DNA from: Pseudomonas vancouverensis
Lineage (GTDB): Bacteria; Pseudomonadota; Gammaproteobacteria; Pseudomonadales; Pseudomonadaceae
Length of the DNA: 64,000 nucleotides
Direction: 5' to 3'
NCBI RefSeq assembly: GCF_004348895.1
Contig: NZ_RRZK01000014.1
Span: 41,313-105,312 of the forward strand
In this document: positions 63,639 to 64,000 of the stretch, one piece after another
Layout of the letters: every line of letters begins with the position of its first letter
Numbering within the stretch: the stretch's first letter is position 1
Position numbers and translations under genes: made by a program
The notes under the pieces: generated by a model
The model's input: the letters and a program-made list of their open reading frames with translations, nothing else
What the model was told of the DNA's origin: nothing
The model's database searches: none

Positions 63639-63733
63639 ACGGAAAATATCGTGTCGTATGTGTTTTTGTATCGCTTTGGGATGAGTGGTCGATTGTTGTT
63701 CTTGTTTTGTGCGTTGTGCTTTGTGCTTTGTGT

Positions 63734-64000
63734 GCATATCCGTTGCTGCGGTAACGGCTGCTTATGGTTTCGCCCTTACGGCGAGTCCCTTTTGTCAAAC
63801 GACACAAAAGGAACCAAAAAGTCTTGCCCCAGCGTTCGGCCCTCGCCGTGGCTCGGGTTCCTTCGCTCCGGGATTCATCCGGGGGCATCGCCTACGGTTT
63901 GCTTCGCTGCACCTCCTCTCGATGTGTGCGGCTTCGCCGCACGGTCGCTGCGCTCCCACCCCCGGATAAACCCCTCCACTCAGCCTGCCGACGGGGCCTA
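63734..64000 (+). repeat. Third copy of the TTACGG-repeat family, cut by window end
   Basis: No gene is seen from 63677 to the window end. GCATATCCG, CGGTAACGGCT, CGCCCTTACGGCG and CTTGCCCC match the arms of the 51029-51749 element. A hairpin (CCTTTTGT pairs with ACAAAAGG, 63788-63811) replaces the arm hairpins at the same place. The downstream half is more diverged (CTCGCCGTGGCTCGGGTTCC). Confidence 0.65.

Overview
The window looks like the chromosome of a fluorescent Pseudomonas (P. fluorescens group). It is GC-rich, carries a pyoverdine locus in nearly the order known from P. aeruginosa PAO1, has a Paa-type phenylacetate operon, and is studded with Pseudomonas-type REP hairpins built on GTGGGAGCGAGC or GTAGGAGCGAGC.

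Region 1 (1-25116) is mainly pyoverdine. It opens inside the terminal NRPS module (end of A domain, PCP, thioesterase). An alpha/beta hydrolase follows, then a block of non-siderophore genes (SYLF lipid-binding protein, RelBE/ParE-type toxin-antitoxin pair, SDR-like protein, GyrI-like protein, PaaI-type thioesterase). Next come fpvA (receptor), pvdE (exporter of the precursor to the periplasm), pvdMNO and divergent pvdP (periplasmic maturation), the pvdRT-opmQ efflux pump, fpvI (ECF sigma) and pvdA (ornithine hydroxylase). Five promoters carry an exact PvdS box, TAAAT-N16-CGT: pvdE, pvdMNO, pvdP, pvdRT-opmQ and pvdA. fpvA has a strong Fur box and fpvI a weaker one. A PAAR-type effector with a small membrane protein as likely immunity factor sits between pvdP and opmQ. 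Neither pvdF nor fpvR is present.

Region 2 (25117-44836) is a mixed core/accessory stretch. It holds an Mg2+ P-type ATPase with a long structured leader and an MgtC protein; a degenerate receiver plus a Roc/Bvg-like two-component system; an aldo-keto reductase with a LysR regulator; pirin; isochorismatase-like hydrolase; an MscS channel fused to a cyclic-nucleotide-binding domain; a FecI/FecR pair; an AhpD-like protein; an AT-rich islet with one unknown gene, flanked by diverged copies of a transporter 3' end; and an EmrAB-type efflux pair.

Region 3 (44837-50884) looks like quaternary-amine (choline, betaine or carnitine-like) uptake and catabolism. It has a ChoX/ProX-type binding protein, class II aldolase, GlxA-type regulator, GMC oxidoreductase and a GbcA/CntA-like Rieske oxygenase. 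A 720-bp inverted-repeat element (51029-51749) follows.

Region 4 (51775-57437) has a thiolase and enoyl-CoA hydratase pair, and divergently a PotF-like binding protein, class III aminotransferase and LuxR regulator. Region 5 (57608-63567) is paaABCDE plus paaZ, covering epoxidation and ring opening of phenylacetyl-CoA. The window ends in another copy of the repeat family found at 51029-51749.
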